Part shown: one piece after another, positions 11,304 to 24,229 of the stretch | Numbering within the stretch: position 1 is the first letter of the stretch | How the letters are laid out: each line of letters begins with the position of its first letter | Source: Massospora cicadina | Lineage: Eukaryota > Entomophthoromycota > Entomophthoromycetes > Entomophthorales > Entomophthoraceae | Assembly: GCA_022478985.1 (NCBI GenBank) | Contig: JAKSZP010002656.1 | Location: 1 to 64,000, forward strand | Direction of reading: 5' to 3' | DNA: 64,000 nt | Position numbers and translations under genes: made by a program | The notes under the pieces: generated by a model | What the model saw: only the letters and a program-made list of their open reading frames with translations | Databases searched by the model: none | What the model was told of the DNA's origin: nothing

Positions 11304-12350
11304 AGGACCTTCTTTGGTTTTGGCCCTGCTTAACAATAAAAAACATAATAAACTGCAACAAAGCGTTATCTAATACTTTTATTAAAAAAGTAAATTTCTC
11401 ACTTTAATAAATTATTTGTGGCATCTGTTGGTAGTTCCCACAATAAGTATTGCGATTACTACTCTGCTGGCTTGAACCAGGCGTATCAGGGCGCTGAGGT
11501 GCTGCGCCACTGTTAGAAGAACTTTGGTTGGACAAAGCAACCATTCTATGTGGCAATTGCCAATGTGGCTAGAATTAATCTCGCAATATTCAGAGGCATC
11601 ACTGTCAGTAGAATTGCTTTGGGCGTGCTGGCTTTAATCATTGTTCCAATCCTTCAATATTACAATTTTCTCATTCAGATTGGTCATTTAAAATTTTAGA
11701 GCAGAAAACAATTGATTTTTATCTAATTAATTTCTTTAATCATTCACTTCTTTATGTAGGGCATTATTTTCCTCATTAAAAAAAGTACTTCTTCAGTGAG
11801 ATTATCATTTTTCATGACTCATTATGTCCGTTGAATCTTAGAATTTTGGTAACTAACCTTGAAAAATTTATATAGCCAGGGGTTTTTCTCCTTCTCAGCG
11901 TGTTCACCATCTGCATTCACAGTCATGAGCGCCACTTGTTGAATTTTAAGCCTACTTCAATTGGGATGGTTCTTCTAAAAATAAGTTGGAGTTTCAAGCA
12001 TCTATTGTATGGAGACAATAGACCAGATGATGATAATAGCTAAGATATAACTCCTTGATAATAACACTTCAAAGCTGTATCCTTCTGTCATTACTTAGAT
12101 AATGGACTGCTGCCCTGATCCTTCTGATCCCAAGTAAATTCTCAACTTAATACAAAATAAAGTATAAAAAACAATAATCTTGTATATAAACTATAAACTT
12201 GTGGTAATAATTGATTGTACTTTTTTAGTATATTTAAAGGTAATTTATAGGGCTCAATGTTAACCACATCTTACCCATGATGCCTCATTTCAATGGAAAT
12301 TAGCCAGAGAAAAACATGTTAAGTTCACATTAGGGTCTACAATCCTATCA
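11304..12350. other. AT-rich degenerate DNA, possible gag remnant on the minus strand
   Basis: No gene is present. On the minus strand between about 11,440 and 11,960 there are short helical, Asn/Ser-rich open pieces (for example SNSGAAPQRPDTPGSSQQSS near 11,490 and EENNALHKEVN near 11,770), resembling the N-terminal part of an LTR-element gag. These may belong to the same interrupted element as the pieces at 5.6-5.9 kb. Confidence 0.3.
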
Positions 12351-12899
12351 ACTTGGGGGCATCTCACACAGCCTCAGGGTTGGTGTCAAACTCATAGTAT
12401 TTCAAGACAGCATTTCTGACGCGTCTGCAAATAGATGACTAATGATCCTCTCAAGCAATCAGCAGCACATACCAAGGCGATTCTTACCACTAATTAGTAA
12501 TTAATCTGATAAAAAATGATTGACATTAAAAACTAATTTTGACATAGACCAACAAAGCCTACAAGCCCAGGTCCTTAAGTCAACTATTATTATTAAGTCT
12601 AACTTAATTTACAATGCCCCAGGCCCATGTCATCATAGTCAAATATTATTAAGTGGAATTGCTCAGCCACGAATTCCAAGTTCAGATATACTTAGGATAT
12701 TTTTGGTCCATAATCACTGATAAGTTCGATATGATACATAATGAAATAGCACCAGCTAATTTTTTTATTTCCCCTATCAAATTACCCAACAATTTAGGTC
12801 CAGTCAACCATTCAACAGAGGTAAATAAACTTAATCCCTTTTGTCATGGTATGCTCCTTGCTCTTGAATCAGTGCACACAACTATGTCATGAGACATGA

Positions 12900-15130
12900 C
12901 ATTAACCTACAGGCTTTGAGACACCACCCCTCCTCCAGGGGCTTCAGCCAGAGAAAAGTTTTTTTGAGTAGGAGCAAGTTCATGGCGGCGATTTTTGGTG
13001 GTTTCTTAGGGCCTGCAGCATTTGGAAGCACCTGTGGAATTTAAAAATCAGGTCCTGCGCATGAGCACAATAGTGGGGTGGAACTCAGCTGTTCTCCATG
13101 GCATCAACACCTTCTCGTGATATTAGTACTTGAGTCTTTTGTTACACAATTGGATGCCACAATCTCATTCATTTTTTACTCAGGTGCCCCATCTACATAA
13201 ACTGACTATAGTGTCTCAGTAAGGGGACCCTCAAAAAAGGTCATTTTGCTCTTGTTAAATGTGGCAAAGATACAAAACTTTTTCAGAAGATCCAGCTTGT
13301 ATGAGGCATGACTTACATTTCTAATAACTCAGTAGATCCTATCCTAACTGAACCCAGATTCTTGCATGGCTTTATTGGGATGTGATTAGCATAAATCATA
13401 ATAAGATCCCCCTCCTTATATTCAGTATTACCCTTCTATTATCATCTGCGCACTCTTTGTAAATCTACATGCATACTCTAATTTAGTATTTACATCCTAA
13501 TGTACTTTTCTGATAAATTTAGAAATCCACAAAGCTTCCACATTGGATCCGTGATTGGGGTTCATGATAGATGTATAGTTAAAGCCATAGTTTGCAAAGA
13601 ATGGAGAAAACTCAATAGAGGAATGCTGTAAGTCCTAGGATCTGGCTATCAAGCTGGATATGGCCTTAAGACCCTTAAGAAGAAGGAAGGATTCTAACCC
13701 AAATGGATCACTGCTCTCCCAGTTAGCTCATCTGGGTAAAGCCTAGATGAGAGATAGGGTAGCGGCGGCCCCCTGCATAGTCCCCCCACCCCAAAAAATA
13801 CCTATTAGGCCCAAAGCTAGAATTGTTATAAACTTCCTAACAACTGACACAGAGAATCTAGAAACTATGCCGCGATTTTTAAAATTTTCTGAAATTATAA
13901 GATCATAAGGTAAACCACCTTGTAAGAGTAGGACTCCAGGAGGCGCATCAATAATTGAAAAATTGACGCCTGGATAATCCCAGGTGAAGATACTTTACCA
14001 AAGAACTTTTTTATAATAAAAGCTAAAGGAAAAGAGCGTCATGAACTGGTCAATAGTATCAAAATGTATTGAACTAAACAGAACTCATGAAATTAATCAC
14101 AACTTGAGGTCAGTTAATTGATTTATGATATAAATTACCTAAAAACTAGCATAGTTGTGATCCTAAGAGATGGAACCCCATTAATCCATGCTTTCTTCCT
14201 CCTAATATAAGAACCATCAACCTTTAATTCTAGATCGTTGGTCTATTTTTGATTGCATCTGTTTTAGTGGAAGCTATTATGTGTGAAAGAAACCCCTTCT
14301 AGTTTATTAAAACGGATGATGTGAACCAATTCTATTAATTATCTACTTTCTTGTCCTCATCAAACGCGCCTTTTACCAGCTCCATCAGACCCATGGTGTC
14401 TTGTAAAGTGTGGTGTCATTGTAAGTTCAAGAATAAGCACAATGTAAGCCATGTTTTCCTTGGAACGCTAAGTTAAAGACAAATTCTGGGATATAGCTGT
14501 ATTGCGCTAAAGGAAGGAATTATGCTCAATCTGAATGGTCAGCCCCATGTAACTCTGCAAGAATTATGTAAAAACACTGGTTCACTCTTTTCATATAATC
14601 ATCAGATACTAGGTGAAGGGAAGTAAATTGGCAAGAATGAACTGAAGAGTTTTGCCCAACTCTTCCTAAAAACAGATGTGAACTGAGCGTACACAAACTC
14701 TGATGCTTTCCTGAGGTACCCCATGGGCGGAGAAAACGTGAGAAAAATTTAACCTGGACATCTGAGCCGTGTTACTATGATGTGGCCTGGATGAAATGGG
14801 AGAACATAAAGAACTTGTGCCCCACTAGCATGATAGCATCATACCCATCAGAGTGGGTTAGCTCAGCAATAAAAACAAAAAAGAGGGAAGTCCAAGGTCC
14901 CTTTGCTTTCTGGATTGATATCAAAAAGCCAGAGAGGAGCTGAAAATTTGTTTTCATCTTGTTGAATACAATGAATTCCTTTAAGTAAAGAACAAGCTGT
15001 GCAGAAATTAACCTCTAGTTATAATTATAATGGATAAGCTCAAGAGTTTTCGTCTTTCAAGGGTGCCCAACGGTTATGCCATCATGGTGTATGTTGTTAA
15101 AAATGATGATTCAACTCTTGATAACTAACT
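12900..15130 (-). mobile_element. Ty3/gypsy relict: integrase and 3' end
   Basis: Read on the minus strand, an integrase zinc-finger start with H-x-D-x-x-x-x-G-H-P-x-K-T-x-x-L-x-L-I lies at about 15,050-15,120. The catalytic core (GPWTSLFFVFIAELTHSDGY then DAIM) lies at 14,775-14,900; here the first catalytic Asp, normally in the D-F-I motif, reads as Val. The C-terminal region lies around 13,200-13,470 (YKEGDLIMIYANHIPIKP and a G-S-x-E-L-L-E block corresponding to GPF-x-I-x-E). A GGAGGAGGGG purine tract near 12,930 (minus) may be the polypurine tract. The core and C-terminus are separated by about 1.2 kb of decayed sequence. RT and gag were not found upstream. Confidence 0.7.
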
Positions 15131-18100
15131 TCTGATTTTTTTATTGTATGAAATGGAATAACAAACGCGTAAATATAATCATTAAACCACATTGCTATCT
15201 TCACATCTTTTAAAATATTTAGTGTTTACAGAATTCTCACCTGGCGGTTCTTTTCCTTTATTTCTTCTTTCTTTAAAGTGGATTTTAATTATGCCAGTTG
15301 TACCCATTGTACTCCCTACTGATTGTGACAAAAAATACATTGCCTTTTGTGGCTAGGAAACTAATTATAGAAATTTTCATGTTTAAACAACTAAGGGTCA
15401 TAATTTCTTCTAAGTTATATTATTTTTATGTTGTTCCTATAGTAGAGATTCACTATACCAGAACTTTAAGTAATTTGATTATCCTATAGCTTTTCTGTTT
15501 AAATTGTGTGAAGTTTGACTTTGTCAGGGGACAGAATATATGCGACCAAAAAAGATTGGAGAAATTCTGAGGAAGAACTACAAATTTGTTCAGGAGTATG
15601 CGTTTGCTGTGCACTACATCATGGTGCTCACTACAAGGTGAGCTGTCACATTTTATTCTTTTAAAACTAAAAAATTAATTTATTCTGGTATGGAAACCAA
15701 ATTTTGAAGAAGAAATCCTGGAAACAAACAATAATTTGTGTTCTACATAATTCCGCCCAATTGTTCTTGATTAGTACAAGCAGAATTAGGTTGGAATTAA
15801 CACCCCAGTTTGAAGTGTTTGATTCCTACTCCTTCACCGGCAAATATATCTGGTAGATTGTACTAATGTTAATGTGTGGATTTAAACTCTCCAGTAGCAA
15901 GAAACTTATTGTTATACCTCCCTATTCTACCTTTGGCATAACAAGAAACAGTTTCTCCAGGAATGTGAGCGGTAACATATTTTGAATGATAGCTATCTGT
16001 TGTCCTTCATCAGCAATTACAAGCAACTTGAGCAATACATTACCAGCTAACTTAAACATCTGTGCATAAGTCCCATGCTATAATTTCAGCGGTATCTTGG
16101 AGATACAATGATGGGGTCTTTCACAGGGTTAAGCTCACTGAGCAATAGGACAGGCAATATGCAATCATTGTCCTCAAATAATGTAATAAACTCAAATAAT
16201 ATGTAGCAATTCCCCAATAACACTCTTTTATTTAATTTAATATCTACAACAGATCCTCGCTGTCACACTCGCTCAAAACAACTAACAATCTTCCTCCTTC
16301 AATCGGCTCATTTCACTTATATCTCAGCAACTTCAGATGATACCATTTCCTCGTCTTAGCTATTCAGTTCCACTGTATCTCATTGGTTCCAGCAGAGTAT
16401 GGTATTCACAATGATCTATCGCCTTAGTTTGAGGCGATCCTACTCAATACTTGGTAAATGTCAACATCGCCTTATTGCTCTACTTGAAGGCAATCCAATA
16501 ATAACCCTTATCAGACCCAAAATCGCCCCAACTCAAGGCACTCAAGAAAATCATAGCTAGTATCATGGTCGGTGGAACATCACCAATCTGCCATAGATAT
16601 TTCAGGATTATTGTCCATTCGTATTATAATCTTAACACCATAGATGACTACTGTCCATCAACATGCTTTTTTATAAAAGTAATTTTACCAAAATCAGAAA
16701 ATGCAGATGCCCTACAGTCCCACCTAAAAAAATGGGGAACAGTATACAGGTGTATGACAAGCAATAACTTAATTATGAGCTTAGCCAACATATTTCTCAA
16801 CTTCTGGGTAAATCTCATAAGTCAGTTGAACTGCAACATAATTGATATTAGCTGGCAAGCTATGAATAAGTGAGGCGTTCACTAGGTATAAAAAGGAATA
16901 AACCAGTTCAATTTCAAAAACTAAAATGCTATAAATGCTGCACAAGCTGATTCACATCAGGCTGAACCTGTAGAAGAGTATATCCAATACAACCAGCAGA
17001 GGATGCAAATTGTGGCACAACATATTAGCACTACTTCCAAAGCTATTAGTTATTTACAGTAAGAACTATAACATCCTTAGTGTTAACAGGTCTCATTTCA
17101 TAAAGATAACATATCATTAAAAACGTCTGTTTCCATTTGCACAATGATTTGGAGGTTTATTGAGCACCAATAAAGACTATTACCATATACGCAAGATCTG
17201 CAAGATTCCAACTAATATCAGAACCCCAAAAATGCCACGCTCAGAACTTTAATACCAATTAAGAACTGAATTGCTTTGCTATAAAGATTTAAACAGCAGA
17301 CCGGAATAAGACAGTGAGGAACAATTGAAATGGGGATGGCGCGACAAAACTATCTTGAATGAAGGGCGCTGCTGATGTGAACCTCAAGTCTCATAAAGCA
17401 GACCCAAACCATTTGAAGATTAAGAATCAGATGTGAGGTCCATGTTTGTTCCAACTTAACCCCAACGCTCCAAGCTTGAACTAATAGCCTTACCTTGGTC
17501 TTCTAAAACTCAAATTCATAAAGGGGGTCACTCTGATAAATTTAGTAATTTAAAGCCCCATGTTTGGTCTTCCTAAACTGACTTTGGTACCGCTTTTCCT
17601 AAAATGTCATTCCAACTATACTTTGATTAGAGTGTCTCTAACTCTCCACGAAAAAACTACTAATAAACTCATATTAAAACCACCTAGTATGGTGTCAACG
17701 CCTTCATAGTATACAAATAAACCCCAGAAAGCCCTTAGGAGGAGGTAACCTGCAATTGCAGAGAAAGGTATCATGTGATAAGTAAATATAAAAAGCAATC
17801 TTTTTTTAGGGGTGGACAACTAACAGAGAGATTAGTCAAGGTAAAACTAATTTAAGTAAAAGTTAGGAATCTGGGCCTTGATCAATTTTTTGGGCTTGGA
17901 AATAACTCTGGCCAATATAAAACGACTAACACATATGGTCTTTTTATAGCTCGTGTATGCACAATATTGAGATTTTAATTCCAACCAAACACTGCCACTT
18001 TTTGCAATATTATTTTTGTAAACAAATTTAATATTCATTCAGAAATAGAATATAATGAACCATCATTATTAAATCATAACGGGAAATCTTCAAACCCTTC

Positions 18101-18500
18101 ATTATAACATCTGGGTTTCATACGAATTCCTGTAGATTTACCTGAGCCTGCTTGTACTTAACCCAGCGTTTATCCATAGTGTATCTAAGGTCAGGAATAG
18201 AGGCCAACTTACTCATTTGGCCTGATTCAACTTCTCCTTACCATTGAGATTCACTTCAGAAATCAAGTCACATTACATGGCATATTCAATGGTTTAGCCC
18301 CGTTAACTTTCCAAAGTTTATCAAAATAGGAATATACAGTCCTTTCCAGAGATGTTCAGCATGACCATGCATATAGCTGGAGAATACAAATAAAGCTACC
18401 ACTATGATTTATTGTCTTGATAATCAAGTTAAGACCTGATTATGATTATCTCCCTCAGGGAACCCAGAACTTTAAGGACGTAAAGAGCGCTTTGTTATGA
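15131..18500. other. AT-rich sequence with no recognisable gene
   Basis: Only short open frames occur, and none resembles a known family. 16,160-16,570 is locally less AT-rich. Read on the minus strand it has an AATAAA-containing end that could be a decayed LTR, but I found no partner. Short minus-strand frames at 17,616-17,819 and 17,847-18,038 have no visible domain. Confidence 0.4.
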
Positions 18501-18589
18501 GAATTAGAAATCCAAGAAAAGGTAGCCAATCACGAGGGTTAATTTATGACTATCCAGTTCTTAAAAAACCCACCTCTGAGTTTGTCTGA

Positions 18590-19200
18590 AAAACTCTATC
18601 ATGAGGCCAGGTTCTATTGAAAGTGAAGACAATAATGAAGTTAATGTGACCATTGCTTTTAAAGCTATCAAAAATTATACCAAGCTGTTTTAATTAATAT
18701 TACCACACTAATAAAGGATTTAGACACATTGGCAGTGATTAAATACATGAAGCAATGTGAGATCAACTTTGTTCCATCCAACATAGATATACATGGCACC
18801 CGCTCTAGTCAATGACATAACAATAGAAACGCGTTTTTGACTAATTAGCTATGACGTGGAAGTGCTGGACTTTGGCAGGAAGACTCTGAAGTGAATTTCT
18901 GGATCTGTGATTCCATAGGTCATTATGCTGCTAACTGCCTCAAAGAAACCATGTATACTCTATATTTCCTCGCCTGTGTATGATGAGGACCAGAGAAGAA
19001 AAGGCAGTCAACAATAAGGGATGGATGCTCTATTATTAAAAGATCATCTATACCATTTCAAAACAGGAATTGTTCAACCCCTATCAAGTACTAGCGGTAA
19101 CCCAAATCCAGAACGCTGAGTTTGAGAAGAAAGGCCATGAAGTCATTTTCAAACCTTATGCTATGAAACTCACAGAAAGTTCCCAGTCTAAGGGAGTCGG
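18590..19200 (+). pseudogene. Possible LINE ORF1 remnant with partial CCHC knuckle
   Basis: A decayed plus-strand coding stretch contains WICDSIGHYAANC (18,900-18,938), which fits the last three ligands of a C-x2-C-x4-H-x4-C knuckle, with the first Cys replaced. Upstream, a segment INFVPSNIDIHGTRSSQ sits where LINE ORF1 proteins have their RRM-like region. Stops occur in all frames. The assignment is tentative; it could equally be an LTR-element gag. Confidence 0.35.
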
Positions 19201-19741
19201 ATGAGTTAATATAAGATACCCCTTTTAAAGGAGGAAAAGTGGATTTACCCCTCAATACATTGAACACTAGCTCTCAAGGAGTCAGTAAGAAGATCAAGAA
19301 CATGATTGGTCAATCTGATACCTACGCTGTACTTTAAATAAATGCTTGTGAAAGTACTTCTCTGATTTCATTTATATAGTATAGTTGTAAACAATACTAA
19401 TTTTGCGTGATCAATAGTGGCACCTTATTCAATTCTTCTTAATTTCTCATTAAAAGTTAAAGAACGCTCCCAAAGTAGCCCATTCTAAACCATACAGAAT
19501 GGCTGGTTCGGGAAGCAGCTTTAGAAAAGGAGCTTACAATGCCTTATATATGAGGTTTGTACCTTACAGGTTAGCTCCCCCACGATAGTGTTTCCCAGTA
19601 GCAACTACCACTTTTCCTAATGGTACCAGTTTCCACAAATTATATGTCAGTTTTCAATTATAAGTAACCCATCTTCAAGGGCTTTAATAAGTCATTGCCT
19701 TTACTTTAAGCTTGGTAAGGAAAGGTTCTTTTGATAACTTA

Positions 19742-20367
19742 TGTCAGGAAACCTACTTAAATGGAAGATTTGGATGCGTCAGATCACAGGAATCAATCTG
19801 AAATGACCAAAAAGCCAAAACTTCTATCATGGATTATCCCAAACAAAAGTTGACAATAATTGAAGTCAGAGATCAATCCCAATATGATCAATTAGCCTAA
19901 CCTTCTGTCAGGGAAATTCCCAACAAAAGTTGACAACTTTTAAAATTGGAGATCAACTCCAAACGACACAATCAAATCATTTTTCTCAGACTACCCAACC
20001 TCAGGGTTCAAACCTGAGCCATGAGACGAGCACAAGCAATTCAACTGAGATAATTGGGCTGTCACTAAATCACCAAATCATTTAATTTAGATTTAGGCTT
20101 GGGATGCTTAGATTTTCCCTGAAACACCTCCCCAATTATCCTTTTATAGCTGATACTAGGCTAATAAACTTTACGCTTTTTTCCTTTTTGCCTATTTTAG
20201 GTTAAAATTAGGTATATACTTATTTGGAATTGCCTATCGAGACAAAGTATTTGGAAAAAGACTTCTCAACCAAGAGAAACAAAAACAGGTAATCTAATAT
20301 CCTGAAACTTTTGGTCCCTGGCCAAAAATATTAAGGGATATGTGATAACACCCTCACAATCCTGACA
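19742..20367 (+). repeat. 5' LTR (626 bp)
   Basis: Starts TGTCAGGA and ends TCCTGACA. Collinear with the 3' LTR at 25,286-26,214 once the SINE is removed. U3 carries two diverged copies of a unit of about 81-83 bp. A TATAG box and an AATAAA signal lie near 20,145-20,170, plausible promoter and polyadenylation sites. The uninterrupted CCCCAATTATCC stretch near 20,130 shows the pre-insertion sequence of the SINE site in the other LTR. Confidence 0.93.
19808..19975 (+). repeat. U3 tandem repeat in the 5' LTR
   Basis: Two diverged units start at 19,808 and 19,889. Each holds a CTTCTRTCAK...TTGACAAT/ACTTT...GAGATCAA order. The 3' LTR shows the same duplication, so it predates insertion. Repeated U3 blocks are often enhancer-like, but nothing here proves that. 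Confidence 0.7.
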
Positions 20368-20371
20368 AAAC

Positions 20372-20389
20372 TGGTGCTCCCTGCCAGGC
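20372..20389 (+). promoter_or_regulatory. Primer binding site for minus-strand DNA synthesis
   Basis: TGGTGCTCCCTGCCAGG begins four bases after the 5' LTR. It starts with TGG, the complement of a tRNA CCA end, as expected for a tRNA primer. The tRNA would have an acceptor 5' strand of GCTCCCT. I cannot name the tRNA without the host tRNA set. Confidence 0.7.
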
Positions 20390-20434
20390 ACACCCCAGAT
20401 TCACAGTGGAATATAACAATTAAAAAACCCACCT

Positions 20435-21710
20435 ATGAATAATAACAATCCAGCGTCTGATCTCATTTTAGATCAGGAACGCCTTAAACTCTTGGATACT
20501 TTCCCCACTATGATGCATGGGATGGAGCAACAAATATTCACACTTGAGCAACACCAACTCAAACTTTGAGATGCAACTATTGAGCTCAAAAGTGAAATTT
20601 GGCAGTTATCCCCTCTTGTTGCCACCAAATTGGCCCTTTGTGCACGTACAATCAGGTAGACTCAATAATTGAGTATATCAACACCTTACAAAATAAAGTG
20701 GACGCCCTCCATCCTTACAAAACATCCAGCTATAACAGTTCCCCTTTAGATGAAAATGGTCCCCCTATGTCAATAAATGTTGTTCAATCATTAACTCCTC
20801 CCAGTGACATGTTCAAACTGTCATTCAAAAGAAGTATGTCCCAGGAGAAGGGAGCATTTTCTCTTCCTATTTTATTATAAAAATTTTATAGAAGAAGCCA
20901 CTGACACCCAGCGACTCAAACATCTAACTGTCTTAATCACATGGCTCAAGACATGATGGTCCCCCATCTGATGCATTGACATACCTGGACTAATTCCTAT
21001 ACTGCCTTGCTTTGGGAATTCGTGAGCGACTTAACCTTAACCAACCAAAAACAGACCTTTATAGGTATCAAGCCTTAATAAGAGGGAAACTATCAATAAA
21101 TTTACCATCCATTTTTACCTCGAAGCACAAACTCTGGTTGCAGTGAATCAACTTATTTTAATGATGCCATCATTGCTGCGTTGTCAGCATTTAAAAATAT
21201 GCCTAATATTTTACTTTATCTTAAAGCGATGAGGTCTGACTTAACGTCCCTCCTTCATATTAAAGAGGCTATATTGGGAATTCCGGCTAAGATACTAAAA
21301 CTGTTGGACCACATCATTTTAACACCAATAAACCCAGGTCCCAAATATTGGACTTTACACCCCCTGATTTGCCTATACCTGAATTATACTGCACTCATTG
21401 CAGAAGAAACAACCACACTGTATCTGACTGCCGCATGCTTCAACATAAGTCACAAAAGATCAGTCAATATAGATCAAGAGGCTCCCTATGCTGACGGAAA
21501 ACAAGTGCCTCAAGGCCCTTGTTCTAGTTCTAGCTGTATCCCCAGTACCTCCGGTTGTTTTTTGTTAAAGACCCCATCAGAAGTTGAAGTCACTCTGTCT
21601 ATTCAAGGAATTAAATACCTCCCGCTTTCTAACTTCTATGTTGGTCAGTTACCAAAACAAATTTTAGTTGTCAGCTCTTCTATAAAAGCCAAGCATAGCA
21701 TATAAAACTT
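20435..21710 (+). pseudogene. Gag of the complete Ty3/gypsy element
   Basis: The first ATG after the PBS is at 20,435 (MNNNNPASDLILDQERLKLL), leading into a helical coiled-coil-like start (MEQQIFTLEQHQLKL) that meets a TGA. A capsid-like section follows at about 20,880-21,070 (EEATDTQRLKHLTVLITWL). A canonical zinc knuckle, CTHCRRNNHTVSDC, lies at 21,390-21,431. Several frameshifts separate these blocks. The role would be virus-like particle formation and RNA packaging. Confidence 0.8.
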
Positions 21711-21839
21711 TTAAACGTATTGAACAGCCCCAAGCCTGGCCACAGCAGAGTTCTCAGCTTGCTTCACTGCAAATCCCTAATGACAGTCTATTAGCTATTA
21801 ATTCTCAATTTGGATCATTGGTGGTTTAAGTCAAAGTAG

Positions 21840-22560
21840 TAATCCATAAGGTAAAGTCTTGGTGTTATCAACAATGGTTCTCCAGTTAATGTTATTTCCT
21901 CCCAGCTTAAATAAAAGATAAAAATGGCTCCAGACTTGATAACAAAGCTGAATATGGGACGGGAGGTAGTCAGTCTAATAAGGCGATAAGCGCCTATTCC
22001 GCTTTACCCCTTCGTCTTGGAAAATTAATAATTACTGACCCCGCCATTGCACTAGAAAACAATAATTATGATTTTATGATTGGGGTCCAACTGATGGAGT
22101 TTAACTCCATCATCAACCATAAGGAAAATACCTATCCCTACTAGGGTATCAGATTCCAATAATATTAGAACTCCTTGTCAAAAAAGGAGTCCCTAAAAAA
22201 GACATGCTTCCTCAAATACCCATCCTCAATTTGCAAAATTGAGTACCAAGTCTTAAGGTAAAAAAATAAGTTACCCTTGGAGGCTGTGGATGCTGAAGAG
22301 GAAATCCCTCTATATACCCATAATTCTATTACATTACCCTCAGGCTCACAACTTATTGTAGATATGGGGATTCAGATCCTTACCCCTTCTGATCAAATTT
22401 TGGAGCTTGGTGGACACCAAAACCTTTCATCAAGGAAGGTTGACATGCTTGGGGATTTTTGGATCCTGCCTATGGGAAATCTATCTCTATTATACTAGGT
22501 AATTTTACCACTAAAACCCTCCATGTCCCTCAGCATGCCCTATTGCTTATGTAAAACTAT
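21840..22560 (+). pseudogene. Protease and dUTPase-like linker of the complete element
   Basis: The protease starts near 21,865 as LGVINNGSPVNVISSQL, where the catalytic Asp-Ser-Gly is N-N-G. It continues through AEYGTGGSQSNKAISAYSAL and ALENNNYDFMIGVQLM. The linker at 22,277-22,560 has LPSGSQLIVDMGIQI and, after a stop, LGNFTTKTLHVPQHALL, aligning with the dUTPase-like region at 1228-1530. Frames change between blocks. Confidence 0.7.
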
Positions 22561-22699
22561 GTCCCATTAAGAGTATTGCCAATGAAAATTGTTTTGGCTC
22601 ATTACAGGATTTAGGATTTGATCCCCCACCCACCATAGCTTTGGTTGACAGTAGAATTGGGGATAATCTTACCCCAAATGAACACCAAGATATCAAAAA

Positions 22700-24060
22700 C
22701 CTCCTCGAGTAGTATGGAGATATTTTTTCCTCAGAACCAAGTGACTATGGAAAAGTAGCTGAGGTAATACATCAAATTGAAACTGAGGTTTAACCTCCAT
22801 TTAAATCCTGACCATATTGAAAATCCAAAGTGGAGGAAGCTCAATTGGCCTTAGAGTTACAGCAACTGTTGGAGGCTGGGTTACTTGTGCCTTCCAAAAG
22901 CCCATGGCTTCCCCACTCTTATTACTTTGGAAAAAGGATGGTGGTCACCAGGTTGTTATGGATTATCGACACCTTAACTCTATCACTCGCAAAGATAGTT
23001 ACAACTGCCACATATAGATGACACTTTACGCTTAATATTGGGGCTTACTATTTTTAAGCTATGGATTTCGCTAGTGGATACTGGCAAGTAGATTTGTCAC
23101 CATAAGATCGGGCAAATTACACTCTCATCACAAGTGAAGGACTATTCAAGCCACTCATGCCTCAGTGGTTGTGTAACGCCCTTGCTACCTTCCAACGAGG
23201 TATGGAAGGACTACTAGGAGATTTAAAACGCTCTTGCATACTAGTTTATCTTGATTATATTACCGTTTTTTCAAGAACCTTTACTGAACTTCTAGATCGC
23301 CTCAGTTAAGTCTTTCAGCGGTTACATCAATAGTCATTAAAACTAAAGCTGGTAAATTGCTTTTCTTCCGGAGTGAGATGGATTTTTTGTGTCAGAAGGT
23401 CAGTAAAGCCGGAATATTCCCAATGGATGACAAGGTCTTAACTATTGCTAATATGACTCCTCCTAAATCATTACGAGATGTACAAGTTTTCCTAGGAATG
23501 GTGGGCTATTATTGCCAAACTATCCCCATTTTGCAGACACCTTCGAGCCTCTGGTGTATCTATTGAAGAAAGGAATACCCTTTCAGTGGAAAGAAGAGCA
23601 ACAGCAGGCCTTCAACCTGCTACACATCTCTCTCCCACTCTCCAGTACTTATTCATCCAAATTTTGATAAGTCCTTCCTCCTCTTTACTGATGCTAGCAA
23701 TATTGCCATCAGAGCAATACTATCTCAACATGATGAGAACCTAGTGGACCATCCCATCGCCTACTACAGCAAGACCTTATCTAAATCCAAACTTAATTAT
23801 TTTGTTACAGAACGTGAATGCTTGGCGGTATTATTGGCTATTAAGCATTTCTGACCTTAACTATATGGGAAACATTTCACTATAATTAATGACCATGCTT
23901 CCCTGCGATAACTACAGAAAAGTAAGGACCCCAACAGGAGGTTAGCCCAATGTGCGTTAAAACTTCAAAACTACGACTTTTCCATCATCCATCGACTAGG
24001 GCCCATACACCAAAATGCAGATTGCCTATATCATCTTCCCATTTTAGCTATAACTGACCC
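22700..24060 (+). pseudogene. Reverse transcriptase and RNase H of the complete element
   Basis: RT begins near 22,830 (ALELQQLLEAGLLVPSKSPW), then WKKDGGHQVVMDYRHLNSIT at 22,930. The catalytic box near 23,250 reads VYLDYITVFS, so the second Asp of YxDD is Tyr. The thumb is DVQVFLGMVGYY at 23,480. RNase H runs 23,680-24,030 with LFTDASNIAIRAILSQ, IAYYSKTLSKSKLNYFVTER and the connection motif HQNADCLYHLP. Multiple stops and frameshifts are present. Confidence 0.85.
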
Positions 24061-24229
24061 TGAAGAGGATTGACTCTATGACTTCCTACCCAGATACAGT
24101 TATGTAAGGATGAATCCCTGACCCTCTAAAAGAAATTAGCAAAAAGATCTTTAATTCTACAAATTAAGAATGGTTAATTGTGCATACTTTTGTCTAACAA
24201 TGGGTGCCTTATGTAAGACCACCAGCTCA

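Noticed and set aside
13715..13790. tRNA-like stretch (GTTAGCTCATCTGGGTA resembles an A-box)
   Set aside because: No B-box at the right distance and no acceptor pairing. Not a tRNA or a second SINE on this evidence.
15520..15645. Possible host exon between TTTGTCAG and AAGGTGAGC with two open frames
   Set aside because: No protein family recognised, no neighbouring exons, and it lies next to a minus-strand gypsy integrase relict.
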